A stretch of 64,000 nt of DNA from NCBI RefSeq assembly GCF_002224265.1, contig NZ_CP012882.1, positions 248,001-312,000 on the forward strand. Direction: 5' to 3'. Shown one piece after another: positions 54,619 through 63,835 of this stretch (position 1 is the stretch's first letter; each line of letters begins with the position of its first letter). This DNA comes from Vibrio vulnificus NBRC 15645 = ATCC 27562. GTDB lineage: Bacteria > Pseudomonadota > Gammaproteobacteria > Enterobacterales > Vibrionaceae. The position numbers and the translations under genes were made by a program. Below the pieces are notes generated by a model, which searched no databases, was not told where the DNA came from, and saw nothing but the letters and a program-made list of their open reading frames with translations.

Positions 54619-57435
54619 TTATTGCTCTTGTCGCTCAAAGCGTAAGGTTTGCAACACTGCGCCTTTTTTCACAAATTGGCTTTCTAGCCAGTACACACCC
54701 GATGACAGAGAGATCGCTCGACCTTCCACTTTGACACTCTGCCCGTTGGTACCATTGGTCGACAGTGACATAGCAATCTCACCATTGATACTCAAACTGC
54801 AAGACGATTGCGCCAACGCTTCTCGATCGTAGGCCATCTGAGCAAAACAAAGGTAGGTGCCGCTGTGTTCTACCTGCAACAAACACTGGCTGGCGCTTTG
54901 GCTGTTGAGTTCGATGGTTTGATCCGCAAAACAGATGGGGGCCGATTCAGGCACGGCGTGACGTGCCTGTGCCGAAAGTGGCGCAAAAGGTTTCACCGCT
55001 TGATACGCCTGCAGCGGTCTTTGCATCACAGGCGCTTGCAAAATAAAGCGGCAGATGTTCATCGCGCTGCGTTGCAACTCGCCTAACGTCAACTCACCTT
55101 GCGCTAACGCCTGCAATGTGTCGTCGTCCATCGGGTTGCGCTCGGCGGCGTCGTTTTCCACCACCATGTAGAGATCATTTTGCGCTCGTAGCATGTAGCC
55201 AGTGAAGCGCTTACTCTCTTCGCCCCCGTCAACGGGGTGATTCATTTTTGCCCACCAGTCGGTCATCACAATGCCGGTGTAGCCCCATTCACCACGCAAA
55301 ATGGTGGTGTTGAGATCATAATTGGACGCCGCCCAATGGCCGTTGACCGGATTGTAGGAAGTCATGATGGTGGACGCCTGACCATACTTCACCGCCATTT
55401 CAAACGGCTTGATGTGAATTTCACGCAGCGCGCGCTGCGACATCACGCTGTCCACATCCACGCGTGCGGTCTCTTGATCGTTGGCCGCAAAGTGTTTGAT
55501 GGTGCCAGAAACGCCCGCTTGTTTTAAACCTGTGGTTTGCGCCGCCGCGATCCAACCCGTTAATAACGGGTCTTCGGAGAAATATTCGAAATTACGGCCA
55601 TTGAGTGGGTGGCGATGAATATTGATGCCTGGGCCAAGTAACGTATCGATTTGGTACGCTTGCAATTCTTGGCCAACCAGATAATACAACTGCTGATTGA
55701 GCGCCGAGTTCCACGTGCAGGCAAGCAGCGTTCCAATCGGCACTTGCGTCGCTTGATGGCCACTGTCCATACGAATCCCAGACGGACCATCGGCCGCCGC
55801 GGCCACCGGAATGCCCAGCTCAAACAGCGAATCACACACCCCGCCAAACGCCGCCGCCGTACCCGGTGTCACTTTCGGGCTGCACATGCCTTCTCCACGG
55901 ACTAGAGTCGCCAATTGCGCTGGCGTCAGTTGGGCAATGAAGGCTTCTAAATCGGCTTGGTCTTGGGCAACATCGGCCAACTTAATCCCTTGATCGCCCG
56001 TAAAAGCATAGGTTGGCGGCAAGTTGGCTTCAATTCGCTGCGCCAAATCCACTGTACGCAATGGCACAGGCTGATAGCCAGTTTGATAGACGCCATTGGC
56101 TTGGCGCTCGGCGGGCACTAGGCGTTCAAACTCACGTGTTGGGGCACAGGCTTCTGCAAGGGTTTCTAGCACCCGCAGTTGGTCGAGTTGCCAAACGGCA
56201 TCAAGCAGCTCCGCTTGGCGTACGCTCCCCCCAAGGTAGAAACGGTATTCACCCGCTTCCAACACATAACTGTTTTTGTGCCCTGTCACGCCGCTGTCGT
56301 CATAGGAAGCCAAAGCCCATACCGGCACGGTAATTTGCACTCTTTCACGGCCATTCGGTGCAATTTCACCGCTTTTATCAAAACCACACAGCACACGTGC
56401 GGGTTTGCCGAGTTTTCCTTGCGGCGCTTCCACATAGAGTTGCACCACTTCTTTGCTGCTAAATTGTTGGCCGACATTACGAACCTCAATATCAAACGTC
56501 AGCGCGTTGGCATTGGTGAGATCGCCGCCAGCATCGGCCACGTCACTAGAGCACTGCACCAAACGGCGTTCAAATTGGGTATAAGATAAGCCCGCACCAA
56601 ACTCAAACTGCACCGCCTCTGGGGCAAAGGTTTCAAAGTAGCGATAGCCGACGTAAATATCTTCAACATAGAGATTGAAGTCTTTGCGGCCAAAATGGGC
56701 AGATGAAGGGTAATCTTGCAAACGATAGGCGATGGTGTCGGTCAAACGACCACTGGGTGAGACAGTGCCAGAGAGCACATCGGCCAGCGCGTGGCCCCCT
56801 TCCATCCCCGCCGCCCAGCTGTAGAGCACCGCTTTGATCGCTTGATGGTTTTCAAGGTCAGTTAACCACGACATATCGATAATGTTGGTCACATTCATCA
56901 CCACGATCACCGACGTAAAGTGACGGCACACTTTGGTTAGCATGTCCGTTTCCAGCTCGGTTAAGCGGTAACTGCCGGCTTCATCGGCGTAATCTTTATC
57001 TTCACCGGCAGTGCGACCAATAAACACGATCGCTTTGTCAGACTGCAACGCCGCCTGTGCCACCAGCTCATCGGTCAATGGCATTTCATGTTGAAACCAC
57101 GGCTCAGCCGCCCAACCACCGCCGCCATCATCAAATGGATGATGCGCCAGCCAAGCTTGATAGGTCGCGATCAGCGCCTGATTCAGCGTAAACGATGCAT
57201 TAGATTGCAGCCCTTGCAGTGCATTAACGGCATACGGCACATTGACCGCCCCGCCAGACCCTGTGCCACTGCGATAGGTATCCACTTGACAGCGGCCAAA
57301 CAGAGAAACCACCTCTGATGGCTGAATAGGAAGGGCTTGGTCGTCATTTTTCAGCAAGACGATGCCTTCTGCCGCCGCTTGACGGCTCACCGACACCAGT
57401 GCTTGCTGCGCTTTGTCTATCGCTGGGTTTCTCAT
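54619..57435 (-). CDS. GH3 beta-glucosidase with swapped domain order
   Basis: A 938-residue cytoplasmic enzyme (no signal peptide). Unlike usual GH3 proteins, the domain that is normally second comes first: residues about 18-280 hold AAAEGIVLLKNDDQALPI and RCQVDTYRSGTGSGG; an Fn3-like domain follows (about 310-410, VRNVGQQFSSKEVVQLYVEAP); then the (beta/alpha)8 domain (about 500-830) with AAADGPSGIRM, PGINIHRHPLNGRNFEYFSEDPLL-type motif and nucleophile Asp in GIVMTDWWAK. The last ~100 residues form an extra beta-rich module. The same swapped order is known from Ruminococcus albus and Butyrivibrio GH3 enzymes. It would hydrolyse short beta-glucosides, here likely laminari-oligosaccharides. 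It is divergent from an AraC gene. Confidence 0.9.
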   Translation of the reverse strand: MRNPAIDKAQQALVSVSRQAAAEGIVLLKNDDQALPIQPSEVVSLFGRCQVDTYRSGTGSGGAVNVPYAVNALQGLQSNASFTLNQALIATYQAWLAHHPFDDGGGGWAAEPWFQHEMPLTDELVAQAALQSDKAIVFIGRTAGEDKDYADEAGSYRLTELETDMLTKVCRHFTSVIVVMNVTNIIDMSWLTDLENHQAIKAVLYSWAAGMEGGHALADVLSGTVSPSGRLTDTIAYRLQDYPSSAHFGRKDFNLYVEDIYVGYRYFETFAPEAVQFEFGAGLSYTQFERRLVQCSSDVADAGGDLTNANALTFDIEVRNVGQQFSSKEVVQLYVEAPQGKLGKPARVLCGFDKSGEIAPNGRERVQITVPVWALASYDDSGVTGHKNSYVLEAGEYRFYLGGSVRQAELLDAVWQLDQLRVLETLAEACAPTREFERLVPAERQANGVYQTGYQPVPLRTVDLAQRIEANLPPTYAFTGDQGIKLADVAQDQADLEAFIAQLTPAQLATLVRGEGMCSPKVTPGTAAAFGGVCDSLFELGIPVAAAADGPSGIRMDSGHQATQVPIGTLLACTWNSALNQQLYYLVGQELQAYQIDTLLGPGINIHRHPLNGRNFEYFSEDPLLTGWIAAAQTTGLKQAGVSGTIKHFAANDQETARVDVDSVMSQRALREIHIKPFEMAVKYGQASTIMTSYNPVNGHWAASNYDLNTTILRGEWGYTGIVMTDWWAKMNHPVDGGEESKRFTGYMLRAQNDLYMVVENDAAERNPMDDDTLQALAQGELTLGELQRSAMNICRFILQAPVMQRPLQAYQAVKPFAPLSAQARHAVPESAPICFADQTIELNSQSASQCLLQVEHSGTYLCFAQMAYDREALAQSSCSLSINGEIAMSLSTNGTNGQSVKVEGRAISLSSGVYWLESQFVKKGAVLQTLRFERQEQ

Positions 57436-57547
57436 CGCTCTATCGCCTTATTTTTGCCTTTGGCATTCTCATTGATTGAGCTTCAGTGTAAGCTTGCCAA
57501 GTGCGCATTTCTACCAATATACCGACCAATAAAAGGAAAATAGCGAC

Positions 57548-58417
57548 ATGAGCATCACTTATCAACTGCAGGAGCATCTGCGATATCCGCATGTAAAATT
57601 TGCTTATGTTGATGGCCACCATCACAGTGATTTTGGCCTGCACAAACACGACTTTTCTGAGCTATTTTTGGTCGTCAGTGGCAAAGGCAACCATGTCGTG
57701 GCATCGCACGTTTATCCCCTCAGCGCGGGGGATGTGTTTGTGATTAACGGTGACATTGAGCACGCCTTTCAAGATGTTGAGCAGTTGGAAATCATTAACT
57801 TGATGTTTGAAGCTGGCACGCCCTTTTTCGAAACGCCCTCATTGAGGATGTTGTCGGGTTATCAGGCGATGTTTAAGGTCGAGCCGATTGCCCGTCAAAC
57901 CGGTGAATATCGGGCTAAGCTCACGCTTGATAGCGGGCAACTGCCGCAAATAGCGCGGTTGATTGACGCGATTCGGATTGAATACCAGCAAGGGGAAAAC
58001 GGCTTTGAAACCATGCTCACCAGTTTGATGCAGCAATTGGTCATCACCCTGGCACGCATGTACCAGCAACAAACGCACGATCTGCCGAAAACCACACTGG
58101 CACTGAGCCGAGCGTTAATTTTTATTGAGCAGCACTTTACCGATGCTGGCCTTCACAGCGGAGAAATTGCCCAAGCGGCGTTTGTCAGCCAGCGACAACT
58201 CGAGCGGCTGTTTAAGCAGTTTCTCAACACCTCACCCAATCTTTACTTGCGTGAAATGCAGCTCAACTATGGGCGTGATCTCTTAAGTAATGACCGTGGC
58301 GTTTCGATTCAGCACATCGCGGAACGGTGCGGATTCAATGACAGCAACTATTTTTCAAAGTGCTTTAAGCAGAAATTTGGCCAAAGCCCACGCCAATACA
58401 TGACACAACAAAAATAA
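57548..58417 (+). CDS. AraC-family transcriptional regulator, next to GH3 gene
   Basis: A 289-residue regulator: N-terminal cupin (about 15-100, HHHSDFGLHKHDFSELFLV, GDVFVINGDIEHAF) and C-terminal AraC double helix-turn-helix (about 190-289; EIAQAAFVSQRQLERLFKQF and IAERCGFNDSNYFSKCFKQKFGQSPRQY). The arrangement is that of RhaS/MelR-type sugar regulators. It is divergent from the GH3 beta-glucosidase across 112 bases and most likely activates it in response to a beta-glucoside. Confidence 0.9.
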   Translation: MSITYQLQEHLRYPHVKFAYVDGHHHSDFGLHKHDFSELFLVVSGKGNHVVASHVYPLSAGDVFVINGDIEHAFQDVEQLEIINLMFEAGTPFFETPSLRMLSGYQAMFKVEPIARQTGEYRAKLTLDSGQLPQIARLIDAIRIEYQQGENGFETMLTSLMQQLVITLARMYQQQTHDLPKTTLALSRALIFIEQHFTDAGLHSGEIAQAAFVSQRQLERLFKQFLNTSPNLYLREMQLNYGRDLLSNDRGVSIQHIAERCGFNDSNYFSKCFKQKFGQSPRQYMTQQK

Positions 58418-58440
58418 AAAAAGCCGCTGCTGTCAGCGGC
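58416..58440 (-). terminator. Distal terminator of the porin gene
   Basis: A 7-bp stem GCCGCTG/CAGCGGC is followed, on the minus strand, by an eight-T run and further Ts. It overlaps the end of the convergent AraC gene, 145 bases beyond the porin stop. Confidence 0.8.
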
Positions 58441-58519
58441 ATAATGAATGGCAGTGGTATGCATTCATGCAACAAAAACAAGTTCCCCCGTGTAGCCTGA
58501 CTTGCCAGTTGCAAAATCA

Positions 58520-58574
58520 GGAGTGGCGGTCCCCTAAAGTGCCACTCCCTACTGGGTAATCTCTCCCATTACCC
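58520..58574 (-). other. Two hairpins in the porin 3' untranslated region
   Basis: Inverted repeats GGAGTGGC/GCCACTCC (58520-58548) and GGGTAAT/ATTACCC (58554-58574) lie directly after the porin stop, before the T-rich terminator. Stable 3' structures of this kind often protect messages of highly expressed porins; here that is inference. Confidence 0.6.
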
Positions 58575-58584
58575 TACAGGTGGC

Positions 58585-59868
58585 TTACCACCACATGTCT
58601 GCTTGGATACCCACAAGGACGTCTGCTTTGTCACGCATTGATCCGTCTAGGTAAGTCGCTAGGAAACGAATTTCAGGTGCTGGACCAAAACCCGTTGGAA
58701 CGATAATGGTTGGTGCAACCGTCAGTTTGTAGTTAGTGGCATCGTCACCCACACCGTTTGAATCTTCCCATTTGTTGTATTGGAAGCCCGCTTCTGTTGC
58801 GATGAAGAAGTTCTTTGACACAGGGAAAGAAGGACGAATCATCGCCGATGCCCAGCTGTCTTTACCGCCGTTGTCGAGATCGTTGTATTGACCTTGGATA
58901 GAGTGGAAGATGCTCACGCCATTTTCAAAGAAGTAGCCACCCCATACCAATGCACGCGCAGAGACATCACCGCTTTCCACTTTCTTCATTTTGGAAGGGC
59001 CTTCCAACGCGCCATTGCCTGGTTTCCATGCGTTGTAAGTGGTGAGCGTGCCGCCAAGTAGCTGACCAGAGCCAAGGCCTTTACCTGCCTGAGCGATGTA
59101 CTTGGTAAAGCCTTTGTCAGATAGACCAAACACTTTGTCTGAATGAACAATCGCGGTCATCTCAACACCGTTGCTGGCGTATTCTGTACCATCGACGAAG
59201 TTGTCTGGCAGGTATTTACCCATGGCGTGCAGTTCAACACCATCAAAATCAACACCTACGTGCACCGCGTGCATTGGGTTGTTCGAGTTGGTTGCCCAGA
59301 ATGAATCTTCTGCGTTATCACTGGCGATATACGCGAAGTCCCACTTGTAATCACCCAGTTGAACGCCTTCGATACCCACACCGGTACCCGACATATCAGT
59401 GTAGAAAAAGTCGGTCATGAAGATGTAGTTGTCTTTGCCGTAGAAGCGCGTACCGCCCCAAACGGTGCCCGTTTCGGTGACGCCATCAAACTCAACGAAA
59501 GTTTCCACCATACCGATGCTGCTGTTCGCCGCATCTGCGTTGGTACCTAGCTGGTTGTTACCACCAGATTGTGCGTTGTCCGCGCCTACACGTGTTTTGA
59601 TACGAATTTTTTGGCCGTCATCGTTTTCAAAGTTTTTCTGTAGCGCAAGCTCAAAGTGGTTGTCCGATTCGATACCCAAACGGCCTAGACGTTCTTTAGA
59701 TGCTGGGAATTTTGAACGCTTGAAATCGTCGTTTTTGCTGTAGAGAGCCCCCGCACGGAAGTAACCGTGGAACTCAAAACCATCAGATTTTTCAGCGTGA
59801 ACAACTGGCGCTGCGGATAAACCCGCAGTCGCAACTAGACAAGCGAGGGTAAGCTTAGAAAGTTTCAT
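58585..59868 (-). CDS. LamB-type outer-membrane porin
   Basis: A 427-residue porin with a signal peptide MKLSKLTLACLVATAGLSAA (cleavage after VHA) and the maltoporin-like start FEFHGYFRAGALYS; the C-terminus is QADMWW, an aromatic end typical of outer-membrane barrels. ATG 59868 has a GGAG site; the frame extends to 59889. LamB homologues pass linear oligosaccharides (maltodextrins, sucrose, cellodextrins). Lying beside GH16, GH17 and GH3 genes and sharing their palindromic operator, it probably admits laminari-oligosaccharides. The gene ends with hairpins in its 3' region. Confidence 0.88.
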   Translation of the reverse strand: MKLSKLTLACLVATAGLSAAPVVHAEKSDGFEFHGYFRAGALYSKNDDFKRSKFPASKERLGRLGIESDNHFELALQKNFENDDGQKIRIKTRVGADNAQSGGNNQLGTNADAANSSIGMVETFVEFDGVTETGTVWGGTRFYGKDNYIFMTDFFYTDMSGTGVGIEGVQLGDYKWDFAYIASDNAEDSFWATNSNNPMHAVHVGVDFDGVELHAMGKYLPDNFVDGTEYASNGVEMTAIVHSDKVFGLSDKGFTKYIAQAGKGLGSGQLLGGTLTTYNAWKPGNGALEGPSKMKKVESGDVSARALVWGGYFFENGVSIFHSIQGQYNDLDNGGKDSWASAMIRPSFPVSKNFFIATEAGFQYNKWEDSNGVGDDATNYKLTVAPTIIVPTGFGPAPEIRFLATYLDGSMRDKADVLVGIQADMWW

Positions 59869-59898
59869 ATTAACTCCATGTTCCATCATTAGCCCTTA

Positions 59899-59916
59899 AA
59901 AGAAAGCGCTTTCTTT
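59899..59916 (-). promoter_or_regulatory. 18-bp perfect palindrome operator before the porin gene
   Basis: AAAGAAAGCGCTTTCTTT lies 30 bases before the porin start. The core GAAAGCGCTTTC is of the LacI-family type with central CG flanked by symmetrical arms. It recurs at 60077 and 63841. Confidence 0.75.
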
Positions 59917-60076
59917 ATTCTTTATAAAAAAACTGAACATCGATGACGAACGCAAACCAAAAACTTACGTTCAACTATGCAATGAAGCTAATAAAATAAA
60001 AGCCTCAACCGCCTTGTTCAGTGCAAGAGAAGTATAAAAGGATCTTCTAAGATAAAACCGTGATCACCCTCATTAA

Positions 60077-60090
60077 AGAAAGCGCTTTCT
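60077..60090. promoter_or_regulatory. Second GAAAGCGCTTTC palindrome
   Basis: AGAAAGCGCTTTCT, 160 bases further upstream of the porin gene, in the 382-base gap between porin and GH16 genes. A degenerate copy GAAACGCTTTC lies at 60136. The two intact sites could support a DNA loop at the porin promoter. No gene was found in this gap. Confidence 0.7.
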
Positions 60091-60159
60091 CGGATATTCA
60101 TCACAATTTGATATTTCACTGATCAATGAATGGAAGAAACGCTTTCAAGCCGTTTTGTC

Positions 60160-60210
60160 CCTTAAAAACAAAAAATGCTTAAAAACGAAAAGTGCCTAAA
60201 AACGAAAAAG
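60160..60210 (-). repeat. Three short A-rich tandem repeats after the GH16 gene
   Basis: Three copies of a ~17-base A-rich unit of the type CTTAAAAACGAAAAGTG occur between the operator region and the GH16 terminator. On the minus strand they form extended T-rich sequence behind the terminator. Confidence 0.6.
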
Positions 60211-60231
60211 CCCGTGATGTTCACCACGAGC
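60205..60231 (-). terminator. GH16 gene terminator
   Basis: A 7-bp stem (one G-T pair) GCTCGTG/CACGGGC is followed on the minus strand by TTTTT, 20 bases after the GH16 stop. Confidence 0.78.
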
Positions 60232-60250
60232 TTGATCGAGTGCGTATTGA

Positions 60251-61852
60251 TCAGCGTTTTTCGAAACGAATGTTATCCAAACTGAATGTCATCGCAGCCG
60301 TCGGTTCAAACACCAATAAATTGTTGATCATGGTGGGATCCGCTTGATTGCCAGCAACAAAGCGGTTTGACTGAGCGAGTAAATCCGCCAGCTTGATGCG
60401 CACTTCACCCCATTGCCCCATCGCTGGCAACGCCACCGTCATATCACTGGTTTTTGGCCAACCACTGTCGATTTTCACCATCAATTCACTGCCGTCGGTC
60501 ATCGACTCCACTTTGATATCAAAGATCAACTCGCCACTCTCTAACCAATGGCTCACGTCAGTCGTGGGTGAGCGGAAATAAAGGTTACCCGCGCCGTTTT
60601 TCTTGGTGATTTTCAGCACTTGGCCGTGATCACCATCGGCCACTTCTTGGTGCGAAACAATGTCCATGGGATCGTAACTGCCGTACGCCAAGTTACTGTT
60701 GAGGCTTTCAGAGAAAATATCTAAGTTTGGCCCATCGGCGTAGCGGTCATCTTGCGCCAAAATCGCAGGCGCTTGATGCCCTTTGACCTTCACCGCTTGC
60801 TCGCCGATCGTCGCACAACCTTTGCCTTTCCAGCGATCCGCCGAGCAGCGATAGACTTTCACGTAATCCACCAGCATGGTTTTTGGAAAGTCCGACTTAT
60901 CGATTCCTTTTTGGTTGGCATTGGCCGACCAAGAGCCGCCCACGGCAAGGTTGAGCAGCAGATGGAAACGTTCATCAAACGGTGCTGCGCCTTTGGCGTT
61001 GACCAAAGCACCATCGACTTTGTATTGGCTGTACCACTCATCTTGCGTTTGTGTCGCGTAGTGAATGTTGTCGACATACCAACGAATTTCCCCTTCTTCC
61101 CACTCAATCGCATAGGTGTGGAAATCATCCGCTGGGTTGATGTTGTTGGGCAGCGAAGCACCTTGACCACTGTAGACGTTATCTGGCCATGCTTTACCAT
61201 AGTGCAGGCTGCCGTAAATGCGGTTTTCACCATCACCTGCTTGTGCTCCTGGCGCATCGGATTGCGCTTTCAGGTTGACCGCTTCCATGATGTCGATTTC
61301 ACCAGAGGCCGCCCAAGTGCCATATTTGTTATCGGTCGGCAGCATCCAAATTGCTGGCCACGTTCCTTGCCCAGATGGCAATTTGGCGCGGATTTCAAAG
61401 CGGCCATATTTGTGGTCACGCTTGTCTTTAGAGCGCAGACGTGCCGAAGTAAATGGCAAGGTTTTGTTGGCACCAGCGCCGACTTTACCCTCTGGATTAT
61501 CTGGCCCACTGTAGCTCTCTTTGTGCGCCACAATGTGCAAATAGCCATCTTGTACATAGGCATTACGCGCACGTTTGGTGTAGCACTGCTGCTCGTTGTT
61601 GCCACCGCCCCAACAGTTTTCTTCTAGGCTCCAGTTGCGTTTGTTGATTTTGTCGCCATCAAACTCATCGGCCCACACCAATTGCCACTGTGCGCTCGGT
61701 GGCGTGGGTTGATCCAGCAGCATCACTGGCTTTTTGGTTTGAACGAAGTCGGTTCCGGATGCACTGTCACCCGTTTGGCTGCAACCCGCTAACAAGCCAA
61801 GAGAGACAGCCAAAGCAAGCTGGTTAATACGATTACGGTTGTTCGATGTCAT
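60251..61852 (-). CDS. GH16 laminarinase-type lipoprotein
   Basis: A 533-residue lipoprotein with lipobox LLAGC (Cys at about 24; MTSNNRNRINQLALAVSLG start, GGAGGAAT site). Residues about 55-330 form the GH16 fold: WQLVWADEFDGDKINKRNW at the front and the catalytic GEIDIMEAVN (E-x-D-x-x-E) at about 190. This is the signature of endo-1,3(4)-beta-glucanases. A C-terminal beta-sandwich (about 395-533; LYFRSPTTDVSHWLESGEL) looks like a carbohydrate-binding module, similar in pattern to the end of the GH17 protein. It is attached to the outer membrane and would cut laminarin into oligosaccharides. It is downstream of the GH17 gene on the same strand. Confidence 0.93.
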   Translation of the reverse strand: MTSNNRNRINQLALAVSLGLLAGCSQTGDSASGTDFVQTKKPVMLLDQPTPPSAQWQLVWADEFDGDKINKRNWSLEENCWGGGNNEQQCYTKRARNAYVQDGYLHIVAHKESYSGPDNPEGKVGAGANKTLPFTSARLRSKDKRDHKYGRFEIRAKLPSGQGTWPAIWMLPTDNKYGTWAASGEIDIMEAVNLKAQSDAPGAQAGDGENRIYGSLHYGKAWPDNVYSGQGASLPNNINPADDFHTYAIEWEEGEIRWYVDNIHYATQTQDEWYSQYKVDGALVNAKGAAPFDERFHLLLNLAVGGSWSANANQKGIDKSDFPKTMLVDYVKVYRCSADRWKGKGCATIGEQAVKVKGHQAPAILAQDDRYADGPNLDIFSESLNSNLAYGSYDPMDIVSHQEVADGDHGQVLKITKKNGAGNLYFRSPTTDVSHWLESGELIFDIKVESMTDGSELMVKIDSGWPKTSDMTVALPAMGQWGEVRIKLADLLAQSNRFVAGNQADPTMINNLLVFEPTAAMTFSLDNIRFEKR

Positions 61853-61916
61853 GATTCCTCCGCACGGGATACCCCGTGACTGCGTTGTCAGTGTGAAACC
61901 CGCTGAACGGCAAACA

Positions 61917-61937
61917 GGCTATGCCACTGGCATAGCC
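61917..61937 (-). other. Hairpin between GH17 and GH16 genes
   Basis: A 9-bp perfect inverted repeat GGCTATGCC/GGCATAGCC with a 3-nt loop lies 19 bases after the GH17 stop without a clear T tract. It may be a processing or attenuating element between the two genes. Confidence 0.55.
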
Positions 61938-61956
61938 CTTCGTCGCGGATTAACGA

Positions 61957-63804
61957 TTATTTGTTGAAGACCACATTGCGCACTTCCACAACACCGCCAT
62001 CAATGTCAGCAGTGCCACTGAAGTAGATCAGTGAGGTAACATCGCTAAAATCGGGGTTACCTTTGATCAGCTCACTCATTGGGATGGTGTACGCCGTCCA
62101 TTCGGTGCTAATCGCGCGGCCTGTTGGACCAAACAGCACAAAGTTATTGGTTTGCGGGCGATCGTTGTTACCCCATAAACCCGTTTGAAAACCGATGTTG
62201 AGTACCGAACCTGTGGTGCCTTTGAGCTCAAACGATAGGCTGCCATTTTCAAAACCCGTCAGGTTTGCACCGGCTTGACCTGCCAGCACAACGCCTGCGC
62301 CCCAGCCCCAATCTTTCGCGGTACCCGCCGTTGGTGGCGTAGTAAGCGTCAGCACACCCGACTCTTCAGCAAGGTAGGCTGTGCCTTCCCATGCAATCGC
62401 TTCGCCGCCATTCAGCAAGGTGCTGTCGAGCACAATGAACTGATCGGCGTCAGACGGTTGATCAACCACGGGTTTGGCATTGGGTGCGAGCACGCTGTCC
62501 AATACGTTTTGTTCCACACCACCTTGGCTTTTCACAATGTTCAAGCCCGCACGAGTGATGCCGTTGAACGCGCCTGCGTCAACCAGATCCCAAATCACGT
62601 ATTTGGCATTGCCGTTGATGTCGATAAGGCCAAAGTGTTTCTCAGAATCCCCCGGATTATCCGCAGCCCCTTTCCATGGCTCATCAAACGCTTGGAAGAA
62701 GAACAGTGACGCACCAAACTCTTGCGACCAAGCACGCATCAAATCAAAAAATGCTTTTTGCTTGTACTCGTCTGCCGCTTTCGAGCCTTCATCGCCATAC
62801 ATAACGTTGGTCTCTGACGCCCAGCCGGTTTCACCAATGTGGATCTGCTTATTCACGCCAAGGCCGGCAAGGTAGTCTTGCACCAGTTTCACCTGAGAAA
62901 GCAGATGTTGCTTGGCACGCAGCATCGCCGCATCGACTTTTTCAATCGTGGTCAGGCTTTGCTCTTCTTCTGGCACCAACCAAAATGCGTTCGCATAGTG
63001 GGTGTCGTGGAACGGGTAAGAGTGGAGTGAAATGTAATCAACCGCTTCCACCAACTTAGCGAGATCGGGATGGTTGTAGTCACCTTGGCCAGCCCAAGAG
63101 GCGAAGTTGTCAGAACTGGTGATCCAAACGTTCGCTGGGATCTCGCCGTTATCGCGTTTCTCACGCAACGTGTTGACATGCTCAAGAATGATGGTTGGTG
63201 TCACGTGGTAAGGTGCCCAATGCACCATCGCCTCATTCCCCACCGCCAGCACTTTGATGATCTCAGGATAGGCATTGACCATCTCAATCGCTTTCGCCAC
63301 TTCGGCGTAGTTAGCTGGGTTGTTTTGCGTTGGGTCGATAGGGTTGCTTGTCCATGAGTTCAGCGCATCAATCCAAATGCCCAGCATCACGTACATTTCA
63401 AAGTTTTCATCTTCCGCCATCAGTTCATCAATGGCGATCAACAAGTTCGCCGTATCGCTAAACCCTTGGGTGTTGTAGGTGCGCAGCACTTTGATGCCCA
63501 TCGCTTCCATTAAGCGAAGATCTTCTTTCAGTTCAGCGACCGAAGGCACATTGGCCTCGGTACGCTCAGTGGTACGAAATGCGCCATAAGAAATGGCTGG
63601 ATAATTGGCGTTACCCAATAACGGCTCACCATTGCGCGCGGTTGGGTAGTTGCCCTCTGGCGCAGGCTGAGGCGCAAGCACCACTTCATTTGGCGTTCCG
63701 GTATTACTGTCTGCTTCTGTTTTGCTGTCACTTCCGCACGCGACCAACAAGCCAGAGAAACCGAGCAGTAACGCGGACTTGATGATGTTTTTCATCAGAT
63801 TCAT
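61957..63804 (-). CDS. GH17 beta-1,3-glucanase-type lipoprotein
   Basis: A 615-residue lipoprotein with signal MNLMKNIIKSALLLGFSGL and lipobox LLVAC. Residues about 60-440 are a GH17 barrel: YGAFRTTERTE, IKVLRTYNTQ, the acid/base Glu in VLAVGNEAMVHWAP (about 190-205) and nucleophile Glu in IHIGETGWAS (about 330). GH17 enzymes in marine bacteria act on beta-1,3-glucan (laminarin). The C-terminal ~170 residues (GSLSFELKGTTGSVLNIGFQ, WTAYTIPMSELIKGN) form a beta-sandwich like a carbohydrate-binding module. SD AAGGA precedes ATG 63804. A 32-bp palindromic operator lies 32 bases upstream. Confidence 0.9.
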   Translation of the reverse strand: MNLMKNIIKSALLLGFSGLLVACGSDSKTEADSNTGTPNEVVLAPQPAPEGNYPTARNGEPLLGNANYPAISYGAFRTTERTEANVPSVAELKEDLRLMEAMGIKVLRTYNTQGFSDTANLLIAIDELMAEDENFEMYVMLGIWIDALNSWTSNPIDPTQNNPANYAEVAKAIEMVNAYPEIIKVLAVGNEAMVHWAPYHVTPTIILEHVNTLREKRDNGEIPANVWITSSDNFASWAGQGDYNHPDLAKLVEAVDYISLHSYPFHDTHYANAFWLVPEEEQSLTTIEKVDAAMLRAKQHLLSQVKLVQDYLAGLGVNKQIHIGETGWASETNVMYGDEGSKAADEYKQKAFFDLMRAWSQEFGASLFFFQAFDEPWKGAADNPGDSEKHFGLIDINGNAKYVIWDLVDAGAFNGITRAGLNIVKSQGGVEQNVLDSVLAPNAKPVVDQPSDADQFIVLDSTLLNGGEAIAWEGTAYLAEESGVLTLTTPPTAGTAKDWGWGAGVVLAGQAGANLTGFENGSLSFELKGTTGSVLNIGFQTGLWGNNDRPQTNNFVLFGPTGRAISTEWTAYTIPMSELIKGNPDFSDVTSLIYFSGTADIDGGVVEVRNVVFNK

Positions 63805-63835
63805 TCTTAGTGTCCTTACGTTATGGATTGGAACA

